Notes under the pieces: model-generated | Database searches by the model: none | Told to the model about the DNA's origin: nothing | The model's input: the letters and a program-made list of their open reading frames with translations, nothing else | Made by a program: the position numbers and the translations under genes | Source of the DNA: Lepidodermella squamata | Taxonomy: Eukaryota > Gastrotricha | Reading direction: 5' to 3' | DNA: 64,000 nt | Assembly: GCA_047495785.1 (NCBI GenBank) | Contig: JBLDXI010000085.1 | Coordinates: forward strand, 1 to 64,000 | Part shown: piece by piece, positions 20,680-32,600 of the stretch | Position numbering within the stretch: the first letter of the stretch is position 1 | Layout of the letters: each line of letters opens with the position of its first letter

Positions 20680-23600
20680 TTATTGCAGAGCTGGGATCGA
20701 GCGAATGGCGCAGTTGATTTCAACGATCCGCAGTTGTTCAGCTGAAATTAATGAACCGTCATATATGTTCAGGCAAGCGATGCTACCCATCAGCGGCGTG
20801 ATTGGAGTTGCCCATGACCTTCGAACCAACAAATCAAATGAATATGGGAAAATGAATATTAAAATTAAATTACCCAGCCAAACGAAACTTCCCGCTTGCG
20901 GTAACTGGATGAGTAACTTGAGAATATCCAAATTCATATAGCTTATCGCAGTACAAAATACGCCAGCTCAAGTTGATATTAATAACAATGAAATGCCAAT
21001 TCAAAGTATCCAGGCATGTCACAGTTTGCTGAATAGAATCGGAAATCTTGACGATAAAAGACGCGGCCGTATTTGAAAGAATTGTTAGACCCTGTGATTG
21101 TCCAACTGGAGCAAACTCAATAAGAGTCTTGTTCGTTTCATTCGCGAGCATGGCAAAAAACGTGATGAAGTAGCTGCCGCTGGTCAGTTTGACTTTATCA
21201 GCTGTAACGGTTATCGGTAGCGTAGAATTGAAGTAAAAAGCCGAGTTAGCTACGCCAAATGGGCCCAGAACTTGCGGAAAAACAGTTTCTGAGGTTACAG
21301 CATCAGCTCTTGGGATGATGACGTCATTCAAATCGGACACGAGAGGCCACGTGGCAATAGCAGCGCTTGGGGGAAGCAGGCTGTTCGATACGGTTGGTGA
21401 CCAAATTAGGCCCGCGTGAATTTGCAGGCATCTTTTACGAAGGATCCACAGTTGCTGAAAGGTCAGGGCATGCTTGAAGATCGATAAACACGACATCGTC
21501 CCAGAAAAAGTGTTGGAACCTAAAAAACTTCGACCAAGTCCCATTTCGATGCTAGTAGCTGGAGGAGTAGCATTTTGCAGCGAGAGAGACTCTCCATCGC
21601 ATACTGCGGTTACTTGCTGCGCGACCTTGTCGTAGATTACGCCGATGTGGATCCAAGGTGTTGAGGAAGGAATCGAGCCGCAAGAGAATGAAGAAACAAT
21701 CAAGCCTGTTATCACAGCAAATTCATATCAGAATCAAATATTCGGGTCTGGGGCCATTCAACCAATTTTAGACTTATCCTGCCTAAACCAACCTTAAAAT
21801 AAAAATGAATCCTCAGAAATGTACCATAATACTCAGGCTTCTCTATGCGAAAGATTTGATTTGATTTAATTTAGACTGGTCTGATGATTTGATTTACGAT
21901 AGATAGATTTTTTGGGGGATTTGATTTGAAATGATTGATTTAAGGAGACCTGTGATTTACTGAAGAAATCAAATCAAAGAAGAAGCTCCTTTTCAACAAG
22001 AGGATACATGATGGAAAGCTCATTATCGATGAGAAGCCACAAGAAGAATTCGAAAGCAGACTATATCACAGCCCAACGACAAAATGAGGCCATCCTACGA
22101 ACAGCCACCCTTAGAGGAAGAGCAGAAAGCTCTAGATGAAGGATATGAAAGTTCCACTAGCCTCGCAGAAGTACAACGCGCCATAGGCGGCATAAAGATC
22201 GACTCGGCAACCGGTCGACCACGTCACTGTAAGAATTCTGAGAAGCGACAAATGCGCCGAAACGCAACCTAACCGAACGGCCGTGGTTCATGCCGACGGC
22301 CCTCCAGGACGCCCGCACCGTGCTCATCAAATGGTGTGGGCTCGGCGTCATGCGAGCGAAATATGGAGCATTCATTCAACGCTACTCGACCTGCACGAAA
22401 TTGGCAAAGCTTAACAACCCGCACTTGGCCACCTGTCGAGATTTCGACAAAGAGATGGCAGCTTGTCTCGACGCGCATAACATCACAGCCGACGAAGTCG
22501 AAATGATCGAGTCTAATCCGGGGCAACACCTACGCTCAATCCTCCGCGAACGCTCCTTCAACGAGTCACGCAAGGGTCGGGGCATCGAGCTCTGTAAACA
22601 AGTTCCTTCGTCTAACAAATGGGTGACGAGCAAGGCAGGACTATCGACTATCAACAATCGCTTTCGCCACCAAGATGCGCGCAGACGTGTGCTCGAACCG
22701 AGCGAACCCAGGACGCAGCACCGAAGGCAACCGTTGTCGCCACTGCGATAGCGAGAGCGAAACCCTTCCCCAAAACTTTGGAAACTGCGAATTTGGCAAT
22801 CTAATGAGGAACGCGCGTCACCATCGTATTGGATCAACCATCGCCGCCGCCCTTGCGAAAAAGGGTTACTATGTTCACGAGGAACTTGCTTGCATTACCG
22901 ATGACGGCCAGCCGAAGAGGGTCGACATTCTCGCGTACAACACCACCAACAAGGAGGGTTGGATCATCGACCCAACCGTTCGTTCCGAACTCGGCGCCAC
23001 CCAGCCAGCCGATGTCGACGCTGAAAAGAAGCGTCATTACGAGCCGTGCTTCTCGAACCTTCAGAAGCGATTCAATCTCGAATCAATCGAGGCATTGGGA
23101 CTAATGTTCAGTGCTCGTGGCACCATTCCTTGTCAATTTGACATCTTTCTGACAACTTTGAGCTGCCAACAATTACTGCCCACGGCATCGTGATCTCCGT
23201 GATCAAAGACTCATCGTGAACAAACACATTTACAACAGATAATGATGAAATAACTTGTTGTGTAAAATCTCATAAATTTAACTACCCAGTGTCGTGAGGC
23301 AACTAATCGGGACTACTCCAAAACAAATGACACCAAAATAAAAGCTACCATAACAGCCAAACTTTTCGATTGTTGCGCAACGAGAACAATCGGATTTTTT
23401 TGGCTGTTTCGGTCTCTTTCGTTTTGTCTTGGCTGTTTTGGAGTAGTCCCAACTAATCACGGTGGCGATTACCTGAACATTGAATTTTTTTCAATAAACT
23501 AACTAACTACGAATATTTCGATAGTTTTTAGGTAGTTCTACCGGAAAATTACCGAAAAAGTACCGCAGAACTACCGCAATTTTTTTCAAGAATCTAAACA

Positions 23601-26600
23601 AATATACGCTAATATATCATCATCTTCACCTGGAATCTGGAATTACACAATTTTGAATATCAATCGCGTTTACGCTAAAATAATATGATAAACGCTCGAT
23701 ATTAACGCAATTTAGATATTCATAAATAAGGGCTGATTTGGCCTGGTTTTCATTCATTCCGTATGTATTTGACGATTACCTATGAGTAATTTAAGCAGCG
23801 TAAAGCGTAAAATAATTTTGAATGAGGTCGCATGGCGCATGGCGCTTAGGCCATCCTTTAGCACCAATATACGTAACAGGATAAATTAATAATATACCCA
23901 ACCATTGGTTTTATAGCTGTTTTATCAACAACAACACTGTAATTTTCCTATAATACACGCTCAAAGTGGCAAATTGAAGGCGACCCTTATGCATGTTCCG
24001 CGACTGGCATCCCAAGTGATGAAGGCAATTTAGAAGGGTGGATAACATTGTACCAGATGGACAACATTTACCGTCAGTCCAGACAACAAAATGAGAATTT
24101 ATGCCAGCACTGTTTCCTTAATTTTGAGAGGATTTGGAGCGTTTTTGAGTAGAAAATCTTCAAAATTTTCTCGCTTCACTCGCTTTTCAGTTGCATTTTG
24201 GCAAAAACAGCAACACAATTTTTTCCATCCCTGGCAGCTCCGGGATCCAAGATCGCACCTTGTTTACCGTCGTCAATTTTCCTGGAATTTGACCCTTAAA
24301 ACTTTCCGTTTCACCTGGACAATTCCTAGCTTTACCTTTAAATGTTCTGTCAAGATTCCACCTGTTTGATGAGATACAGAGGGGTTATTTTGGGATTCTG
24401 GAGCTTCTGTTTCCAAAAATTCCCAATAGATAATAGATTTGAATTCGGAAAATCAATACCGATGACCTCATACCTTAGGTGACCGGCGATTTTTCTGAAA
24501 TATTCCCCGAAAATGAAAGTCCACTTTAAATCTCCGATTGCGCAACCGAAGCGTTGGTGCCGGACGGAACTAATATGGGCCCGGAATTGAGCTTAATTCT
24601 TAATTTCGGTCCTGCCTAATAATTTCGGTGCATACGGTAGCTCTATGTAGCTCTATAGCCGAAAAAGGCGTGCGATTTTGAACAACGTTTGGGGATATGT
24701 TAGCGATCTTATAGTTGTAAATTATAAATACCTGATGTGACTTGAGCTGTTGAGGATATCCGGTTGTAATCGAGGCTGAACTGCGTGGACGCATTACGAA
24801 AATCGAACACCGGCGCATTGGAGAATGTATACGAAGCGATGTACAGCGATATTGTAAAAGAAGAGCCATCCAAAGCGAGCTTGTTGTTGACAAGACTCGG
24901 ATAACCCTTTGCGGAGTCGAAATTAAGCCCGGAAGAGGCTGAGGTAAAGGGTCCATTTGTGAAAGCTTGGGAAGTCCCAGTGAACGTTCCGTTGACGTCA
25001 TTGCCGCTGATATCACTCAGGCCGTATTTTTCAGTTAACGGTAAGAATGCCACTTCGAATGGCAATCCAAAAGGTGTCTCTGAAATGATCAATAGTTATG
25101 AAATGTCTCATCTCCCTGCGAAGGACGTACGATTTTCGCAGAGCTCAACACTTCGAAAAGGTGGATCGGAAGGAGTAGCAGGTACGGTTTGCGTCTATAT
25201 AGTAAATATCTTAACAACGCGTTGCAAATTTCTCCGATTTTCTGAACTCACCCAGCCGGAGGGACATTCGGTTGGAAGCGGAACACATTTCGCCGTCATG
25301 AGCAACTGATTGGTGCACATTTTGAACTATATTAGAAGGGCTAGAAATTAAGGTCATTATGGATTATGACACATACGCTGAAATCTTGTTGGCAGGAATA
25401 GTAGTTGAAGCCGAAATTTCCATCAGAAAAAACCTTCTGAAAACACAATGTTTGGAAATTGGAGTAAAAATTCGCTACCGAACATACAAAAGGAACTCCT
25501 TCTGGGCACGAGGCTGAATCTTGACACGTTGTTAGCTGCCCATTTACGGCGCACTGATAAGCGTTCTATAAATACAGAGGTGCAATCTTAGAGAACGAAT
25601 CATAGCAGAAAAAGCTGTCTAAATCTGACCCCTGTTTCACAAGTGGCCTTTGTCGTGTAGATTGTGATTCCAGGTGTCTAACAAGCAACATTACAAGTTA
25701 TGACAATCAAACTTAGAAAATGAAACTTGCCGCTGTTCCTTCGCATGAAAGCTGAGCAGGTTGGCAACCCAAGAAAACAGTCTGTCCTTCGTCAAAACAA
25801 CGACGATGCGGGAACATTGAAGAAGGCGCTGTAAAATAGGTAAAATTAAGTTAAAACAACTAATAATAATGATAGGGATGTACCTGATTCGCATTCGCCG
25901 AGATTCGCGTATGTCACGTTGGTTGAATACTGGTTGGTGCTACCAGGCGGGCACGATTCGCTGCCATCAGTTGGGATGCATTTCTTAAAGGCAAAAGTCA
26001 CCGGATCCAGGCATAAAGTTAGCGGTTTCTAGTCAGAGCAAATATTTAATTCATATATATGTCCTTCATTTGACAAGGATACATTTGACAAGGATACAAG
26101 ATTGGCTAGACATTGGCCATAGTTGACGTCGAAACGCTTATCGCTGTTGAATGTGGCAACCTATTGAGAGGAAATGAACCTGGTCGAAATTTCTGAAAAA
26201 GGACCTACCAAGCTCATGGGCGATCTGCATACTTCGCGACAGACTAAAGTTGAGGCTGATTTGCATAGAGTTGCTGGCTGAAATTTCAAGAAATGGTTTT
26301 GAGCGTATTTTTAGAAATGTATCTACCCCAGTCGAGCAATGATCCTTGTCGATGTAGATACCGCCACTAAAGATCTAAAAAACAACAAGCAGCAATAATA
26401 CAGAATTTTTGTTACAAATAATTGAGACCTGTGTCTGTTTCGAATCATCGCAGCCTGGGGTAGCCAATAGACAGCCAGCGAATGAGCGATCCGTTTTGGA
26501 GAAGCAGCGAATGTGAGGCGAATAGTCTGAACTTATTGGAGCTAGAAAAAACATTGCCTTATTATTGCTAAATAGATGGAATAGATCTTGACTAACCGGC

Positions 26601-27382
26601 ATATTGATCTAAACACTCCTCCATGGTTCTTGTTGTTGAAATAACCGGCTGAAAAAGAATAATACAATTTAAGTGAAATCTACATGACTGGACAATTTCA
26701 ACGATAAAGCAAATCAAAGAAATCCTCACAATATTTGTCGGACAATCCATATCGAGAGGAACGCACGTCGAGAGGGCGGCTTTACGGCATACCTTAGCCG
26801 GTTTTGACTATCACATTGACGAAAAACTAAGGTCAACATAAATAAGAAGCCAGAAATATCACCATTAATTGACGAATCTCATCGAGGCAGGCTGTGTAGC
26901 GGGGTCTGAAAGTTGAACCAATAAAATCCTTGTGCTTCAATTGGAAAGAATAGTTATCATTTGAATTGAGAAACTCGAGGCTGAAATGTACCGGAATTTC
27001 CGACGCAGAACAATCGACAATTTTAGGGAGACATCTGAGCGTGAACAGCTTGGGGTTGAAGCAGCTGTGAGCCGACTGATAGAGGGAAAAGAACAAGGCG
27101 AATCGGAGATAATTGAGGTGAGTTTTGATTTTCCAAACTCACTCCGCCCTTGCATGACTCGAAATTGGAAGCCGCTGGGCCCAACTGGTCGGAAAAATTG
27201 AAAATTACACTAATTAGTTGAACCTCTAGCAGCTTACTCACCTGAACTTCTTCGAACATTGAACATGCCTGTTTGCAATCGATAAAGTCGTCGTTCCAAC
27301 GCGATATGCATCGCCGATACGTGGCGCAGTCACTGCTGCAAACTGTCACGATAGCAAGCAAGACAGTTTTGAATAAATACAT
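20680..27382 (-). CDS. LamG/cysteine-module secreted protein, array copy 1
   Basis: A long multi-exon gene on the minus strand. The first exon (ATG 27,382) encodes signal peptide MYLFKTVLLAIVTVCSSDC, then module CISRWNDDFIDCKQAC. About a dozen small exons follow to 25,110, several with one three-Cys motif: CRKAALSTCVPLDMDC, CFSKTDRSFAGCLLATPGC, CFDEGQTVFLGCQPAQLSC, CAVNGQLTTCQDSASC. LamG1 begins at 25,085 (VAFLPLTEKYGLSDISGN) and is split by a large intron (24,732 to about 21,715) holding a retroelement fragment and MITEs. It resumes GLIVSSFSCGSIPSST. LamG2 (AIATWPLVSDLNDVIIP to ASGKFRLAG) follows. A phase-2 intron leads to the last exon SWATPITPLMGSIACLNIYD, stop 20,680. No frame damage was seen in the exons read. 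Extracellular binding is likely; ligand unknown. Confidence 0.7.
21720..22080. other. Intronic AT-rich stretch
   Basis: Part of the large LamG1 intron of copy 1. GATTTGATTT phrases recur from 21,855 to 21,980. No gene was seen. Confidence 0.35.
22084..23193 (+). pseudogene. Fragment of an R2/NeSL-type non-LTR retrotransposon with restriction-like endonuclease
   Basis: Only the C-terminal part of the element protein remains, in at least two frames. The first frame (22,290-22,751) has MRAKYGAFIQRYSTCTKLAK to SKAGLSTINNRFRH. The second (22,675-23,193) continues NRCRHCDSESETLPQNFGNC, a C-x2-C...C knuckle. It then has ARHHRIGSTIAAALAKKGYY and PKRVDILAYN...GWIIDPTVRSE, the R/K-x-D...D arrangement of the restriction-like endonuclease found after the reverse transcriptase in R2/R4/NeSL-like elements (family knowledge). 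A frame change of one base occurs near 22,672. No reverse transcriptase motif lies upstream, so the copy is 5'-truncated and dead. It is more GC-rich than the surrounding intron. It sits antisense in the LamG1 intron of array copy 1. Confidence 0.7.
23309..23450. mobile_element. 142-bp MITE, 8-bp TSD AACTAATC
   Basis: Perfect 17-bp inverted repeats GGGACTACTCCAAAACA / TGTTTTGGAGTAGTCCC. Perfect 8-bp direct repeats AACTAATC lie at 23,301-23,308 and 23,451-23,458. The 8-bp TSD fits hAT (or P) superfamilies. A different family from the CAGTGTGCGA elements. It landed downstream of the endonuclease ORF fragment. Confidence 0.88.
23460..24070. other. Intronic AT-rich stretch
   Basis: Within the large intron of copy 1; ACTACCG-type phrases occur near 23,530-23,580. 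No gene or element could be delimited. Confidence 0.3.
24075..24262. mobile_element. hAT-type MITE, copy d (188 bp, TSD TTTACCGT)
   Basis: It begins CAGTCCAGACAACAAAATGA and ends GATCGCACCTTG. It is flanked by perfect 8-bp repeats TTTACCGT at 24,067-24,074 and 24,263-24,270. Relative to the 248-bp copies, the G-rich left hairpin is deleted. This is an internally shortened copy that still shows its target duplication. Confidence 0.85.
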
Positions 27383-27480
27383 CGCAACTATTTATCAGAA
27401 AAATAAAATAATGCCAAATGAAATGAAATTATCGACCTCCATGAAATTTTTCAACAATTGATTTTAGCAACACGCGCTTG
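27383..27480 (-). promoter_or_regulatory. Conserved upstream region of array copy 1
   Basis: The roughly 98 bp before the start codon are almost identical to those before copy 2 (37,223-37,320). They include CAACACGCGCTTGAA, with CAACACGCGC at 27,468-27,477, 86 bp from the ATG in both. Copy 3 keeps CAACACGCGC at 53,431-53,440. A shared promoter element or recent duplication are both possible. Confidence 0.45.
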
Positions 27481-29670
27481 AAAAACTTGTCAATGATTGA
27501 TGCATTCAAGACAAAAATAAATTGCTAAATTAATTGTCCAAGAAGACAATAATCTGAATAAACTAGAAATAAGGCGACAATAATAAAAAAGCCGACAATA
27601 GCCGCTTTTACACGAGAGCGTAAGTATGAAGTGTAATTAATATGTGCGTCATTAATTAAGACAAAGAATTGATTGCGCAATACTCAAACTCGAGTTTTCT
27701 CGCTTTTTAACTTTCAAGGTTTTTTGAAGGTATCAAATATTTTTTATAATTATTTAGAATGATGCAAAAAATTCGGGAAAACTGGTCCCAATGCCTTTTG
27801 ATTGCTTCCTCATCCCTCTGGAAAATAACTTGCCAATAATTGCAGTTATTTCGAAAGAAAAGTGAAAAATACCTACCGTTGATGTAAAAAATTGACAAAA
27901 ATTACTGTTTTTGAGGCCTGTAATCAAATTTTCCATAAACAGGGCATACATCTTGATGCATCCAAAATGAGAAAAATAACAAAGACATTTTTCAAATTAA
28001 GCTGTGAGGTAGGCACGAGAATATTGCTACGGCTCTCAAATTGTAAAACAATAATTAGCTAAATAAAGGGCTAGTTCGGCCGGAAATAATCGATTTTCTC
28101 CGTGGGTTATCCACCTTAATTTGTTCAGCTTGGAACCTCAGACCCAAAAATAATAAATTCAACTGAGCATTCGTCGAAGTCAAAATTGTAACCAAATAAG
28201 AAAAATATTTCAATCAAAATAATTTTTCTCGAGCAGGAAATGGATCTTTTATTTGGTTTAGCTGCCAATTAATGCTAGAAATTCATTTCAAATGCTGAGT
28301 CTAATATCATGAAGCGATAAGAGGAGTCATGATCACTACAGCTGATAATATATTTGATTGATATATTAGACATTTTTTATAATTTTTTGGGTCCAAATTT
28401 AGCGATGCGGCCAAATTAATTATTTTAGTGACAAAAATGACAGAAATCTCTCACCGCCATTATCTTAATATTTATTACCGTCAATACTTACGCAATATTC
28501 CTTCAGCACCTCAATAATTACCTCAAAAACTACAATAACCTTCAAATTGAAACTCGGATTTCCAAAAAATTAAAATTTAATTTGGCATTTTCGTCGCTTG
28601 CGGCGATTGCGCAACATGTAATATTACTGTGTGGACTTAATTACTATGAACAGTCAGAAATACATATGTGCTTGTAGTGTAAAAGCGGCTAATAAATGGA
28701 AACAATTTTAACTGAAAATCCTAATGATCATTGAACCTGATTTAGCGCAGATATGTTCGACATTGTCTCGAATAAGTGGCAAGCAATCAAATTTTCGTCT
28801 ATTACTTTATTATAATTGTCATGTGTTCAAAGCGTCCTCGTTCAACTTTTTCAAGCTTCGAAACAGGATTCATTCACGTAAAGAACGATCAAGCAACAAG
28901 ATGCGAGCGAGTCGGCTGAATAGTTCAAGCTCCCTTATCCAAGGAGAATCTGCGTTATCTCAGGCTATATTTCTCACCAGTTTGGTTTCGCCGGTTTTTT
29001 TTAAGCTAGCCTATAGCCCAAAAGCTCATAGCGGGAGCAAGTCGTAAATTGGCAGAAACGTTCAGCCAATCACCTAGCTCTTTTTTCAGAGTTTCCTAAT
29101 CCGTCTTTCTTCTCGTCAAAGAAGTGCCAAGCCATTTTGGCCAAGGAAATCTTCATTAATTTCTGGGATAAGCCAGGATAAATTGGCTTCTGCAACCCGG
29201 ATCCCGGCATTTTTTCCCCACCGTTTATTGATTTGATAAGTCAATCTGATAATTTAGGGAAGGAACGACAAATAATTTGCTTCTAAACTTTGGTGGCTTG
29301 CGTATCCTATTCTCCTATTCTGCATAACGATTGATTAAAAGGGGCTTCCTTCGACTTAGTTAACAGCTGAGGCGAAAGGCTCAATAAGCAATAATTGCTA
29401 TCGCACCTGAAAGGTGAACAATTAATTTTAGACGCGAAAATGACTTTGTCTTCATTGAAGAAAAAACCAGAAATGCTGTACTTATGTTTAATAATTCATC
29501 TTGAGTTCATCTTGAGCGGTTCTAGCATCGAAGTCGCTAATAAAAAGTAAATGTTCTCATCTTTGGATCGTTAATTAAAATTTACAGTCGAGATATATTC
29601 AATTATTCAATTATCGCAGCAATTCCTTGTCTATCTCTGCTCTCAAAATATTCAGTTCGAGGTGAATCTT
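27480..29670. other. Spacer between array copies 1 and 2
   Basis: AT-rich. A repeat similar to 4,780 and 10,620 lies near 29,390-29,460. ORFs here are short and featureless. No RNA gene was recognised. Confidence 0.35.
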
Positions 29671-29676
29671 CTGGAA

Positions 29677-32600
29677 TCATTTCAGCGCTGGGATCGAGTG
29701 AAAAGCGCAGTTGATCTCGGCAATTCGCTGTTGTTCAAATGTTAGGACGTAATCGTAAACGTTCAGGCATGCAACGCTCCCCATCAACGGTTTAATTGGC
29801 GATGCCCATGAGCTATAGAAACCAGAATAGTAAGATAATATCGAGGGATTAATAGGAGAAAATTACCCAGCCAAGTGAAATGTTCCACTTTCGGTAACAG
29901 GAGTATCTAATGCTGCGATGACAGACCCGTCGCAGGATAAAGCCATTTCACCATCAGCGGAGATCGACATTGCAAGGAAATGCCAATCATAGACGCCTCG
30001 GCACTTGCCCGACGTCTCTGATGACTCGGATGTGACTCGGAAAGAATAAGTTCCTGGTGGATTCGCAAGAAGTCTAAGACCGAGCGCCCCTCCATTCGGG
30101 CCATATTCAAAAAGCGGGCTATTGGCTTGCTTCGCAGGTGTGGCAAGAAACGTGATGGTGTAACTGCTGCTAATGTCAAGTTTGACCTTGGCAGCTGTAA
30201 CAGTGATAGGCAAAGTAGAATTGAAGTAAAACGCCGAATTATCAACGCCGAAAGGTCCAGTAATTCGAGAGAGGCCAGAGTCCATTGTAGCAGCATCAGC
30301 TCTTGGGTTGACGATGTCATTCAGATCGGAGACGAGAGGCCACGTAGCGATGCTTGGCGGTAGTAGGCTGTTCGAAGCGGTTGGCGACCAAATATGGCCG
30401 GCGTGAATTTGTAGACACCTTGTTCGAAGAATCCAATGTTGCTGTATGTTCAGGGCGTGCTTGAAAATCGACAAACACGTCATTCTACCAGAAAACTGTG
30501 ATGGGTAGATGAAGTTTCGACCTAGTGCCATTTCTGTGCTAGTCGCTGGAGGCGTTGCAAGTGGCAACACGACAGATGTTCGTTCGCAAATTGCGGTTAC
30601 TTTCCGCGATTCCTTGTCATAGCTCACTGCAATGTAGACATAAAGGGACGTACGGTTTCTGCGGGGCGCTACGCATGAAAATGATGAAAAGCTTCGCCCT
30701 GTTAGTAAATAAAATTGATAATATTTTCATTTTTTCATATTGCGGACTCTCCGCAAAAAAGGAAGAACAATAGAGTTATACAGGGTGCAGTGTGCGACTT
30801 TCAGGGGGGGATGATCCTATTATTATGGCTATTATTCGAGGCAGGCTATTATTTACCTTTGGACCCAATATTCAAGTGAATTTTCGGGGCAATTATTTTC
30901 GGCATGAGACGTAGGTAGGACGCCGCAGCTTGAACCCCGCCATGCAAACGGGGGTGTCATGCTGGTCTCATGCATGAATATTCAAGAATATTCTTATATT
31001 GTAAAAATTAAAATTTCAGGGTTTAAAAAGAAATGAAAATTGAATAATCCCTGAAATTTTTATAAATTAAAGCGGGGTCAATTTCAAAAAGGAGAAGAAA
31101 TGTTCCGGTACCATAGTTACCAAGCTGGATCCAGGTTCCAGCCTCGGAGAAGATATCGAAGTTTCTGAATAAGCCACGGAAAGGTCTAGGCTGGATTCAG
31201 TTTTCAGGATTTCCTGATTAAAATCTAGGAAACGATTCAATTTTCATTAAAATGCGAAAACTTTATGTATGTTGCGCAACTTGAAGAGAGAACACAGCTT
31301 GAGTAAAAGTGTTAGTTCTCATTTTAGTACAATAATTTTCGTCTTTTTCTACTCGAAATCCGAGCGTAATAAAGCCTCTTTTAAGGCTGACTGGTGTAAA
31401 TTCCGACCCGGTTGTTACATGGCTGGTTCTTATACAAGTTTTGGTCAAAATCACCGGCCTTTGCCATTCTTACCGTAGCTGATGTTACTGGCACTTTTAC
31501 CGACGACTTTCTTGAAAGAATCTAGTGATTTATCGATGGATTCTGGTAATCATTCTTGAACCGAAGTTGGCCTACTTGACAAGTTCCAGTTCACTTTGTT
31601 CCTCTGCTGGGCTTCATTTTTCACCATCTAAATTGATAGAGCGAGCTGGAATGGACATGAACTTGGCCGTGGTCACGTTAAAATTCGATTTATTTAGATT
31701 TTTTATCAATTTACTTACTTGAAATTTTTTGATGGAAAATGTTCTGTAGGCGGGAGCTTCTGCCGGATTTTTCAATTTTACCAGGTCCTATTTTCAATTT
31801 AGAAGGAAATTTATTGAAGTTGGAACTGAAGAAGATTCAAGAATGAGAGGGTTCCTCTCAGTTATTGTCGTGGCAATTGTCCTTGCAAACCCTCGTCTGG
31901 AGTTATTGGATGACAGCCTGCTATTGAATTTACTATCGTCAAGCTTCGACTGGTCAATTTACTTTGTTAAATTACCAGTCTTTTGCCTGGGAAAATTGGC
32001 ATCGTGGGTCCTGAGCGACTACGACCTGAGCGACTACGAACATGGCGTCGTTCTGACTACGTCGAGTTGCGCTCGCGCGGCGGTGCCACCCAGCCGAACG
32101 GCGACGTTGTGGCCATCATTAAGGTGGCTCTTTCAGCGAAGTACCGTGAAGATTTGATTACTTTCAAAAAGCTGGATGATGTGGCAAATCGTATGGGCGG
32201 CGAGTTGAACAAAATCAAAGAAAAATCGATCATTCTCCCGACTTTGTGCCGCCTCAAATACATCTTGGCACGAAGAACCGTGAGATTTTATCGCGAAAAA
32301 TTTGGAGCATCCTCCTTATCACTGCGTTCAAGTCTAAAGCAATTCAAAAAAGACTAATTATTTTCCGTTTTATTTTTGACGATTTTCGTCCGATTTGCTC
32401 AGCTTTACCCTTGTGATAGTGAAAATATTTACGGAAGCAATAAAAATCATGATTTTCTAAAATTGATCTATGGTTTCATCTTTTCAATCGTGGCATTTTT
32501 TTCATCTTTTCACTTGCAAAGTAGCACTTACGGCGTATGAAAGACTCTTTTTTTCTCGAAATTTCATCACAACATCTGGCGCCAAAAGATAATGAGATGA

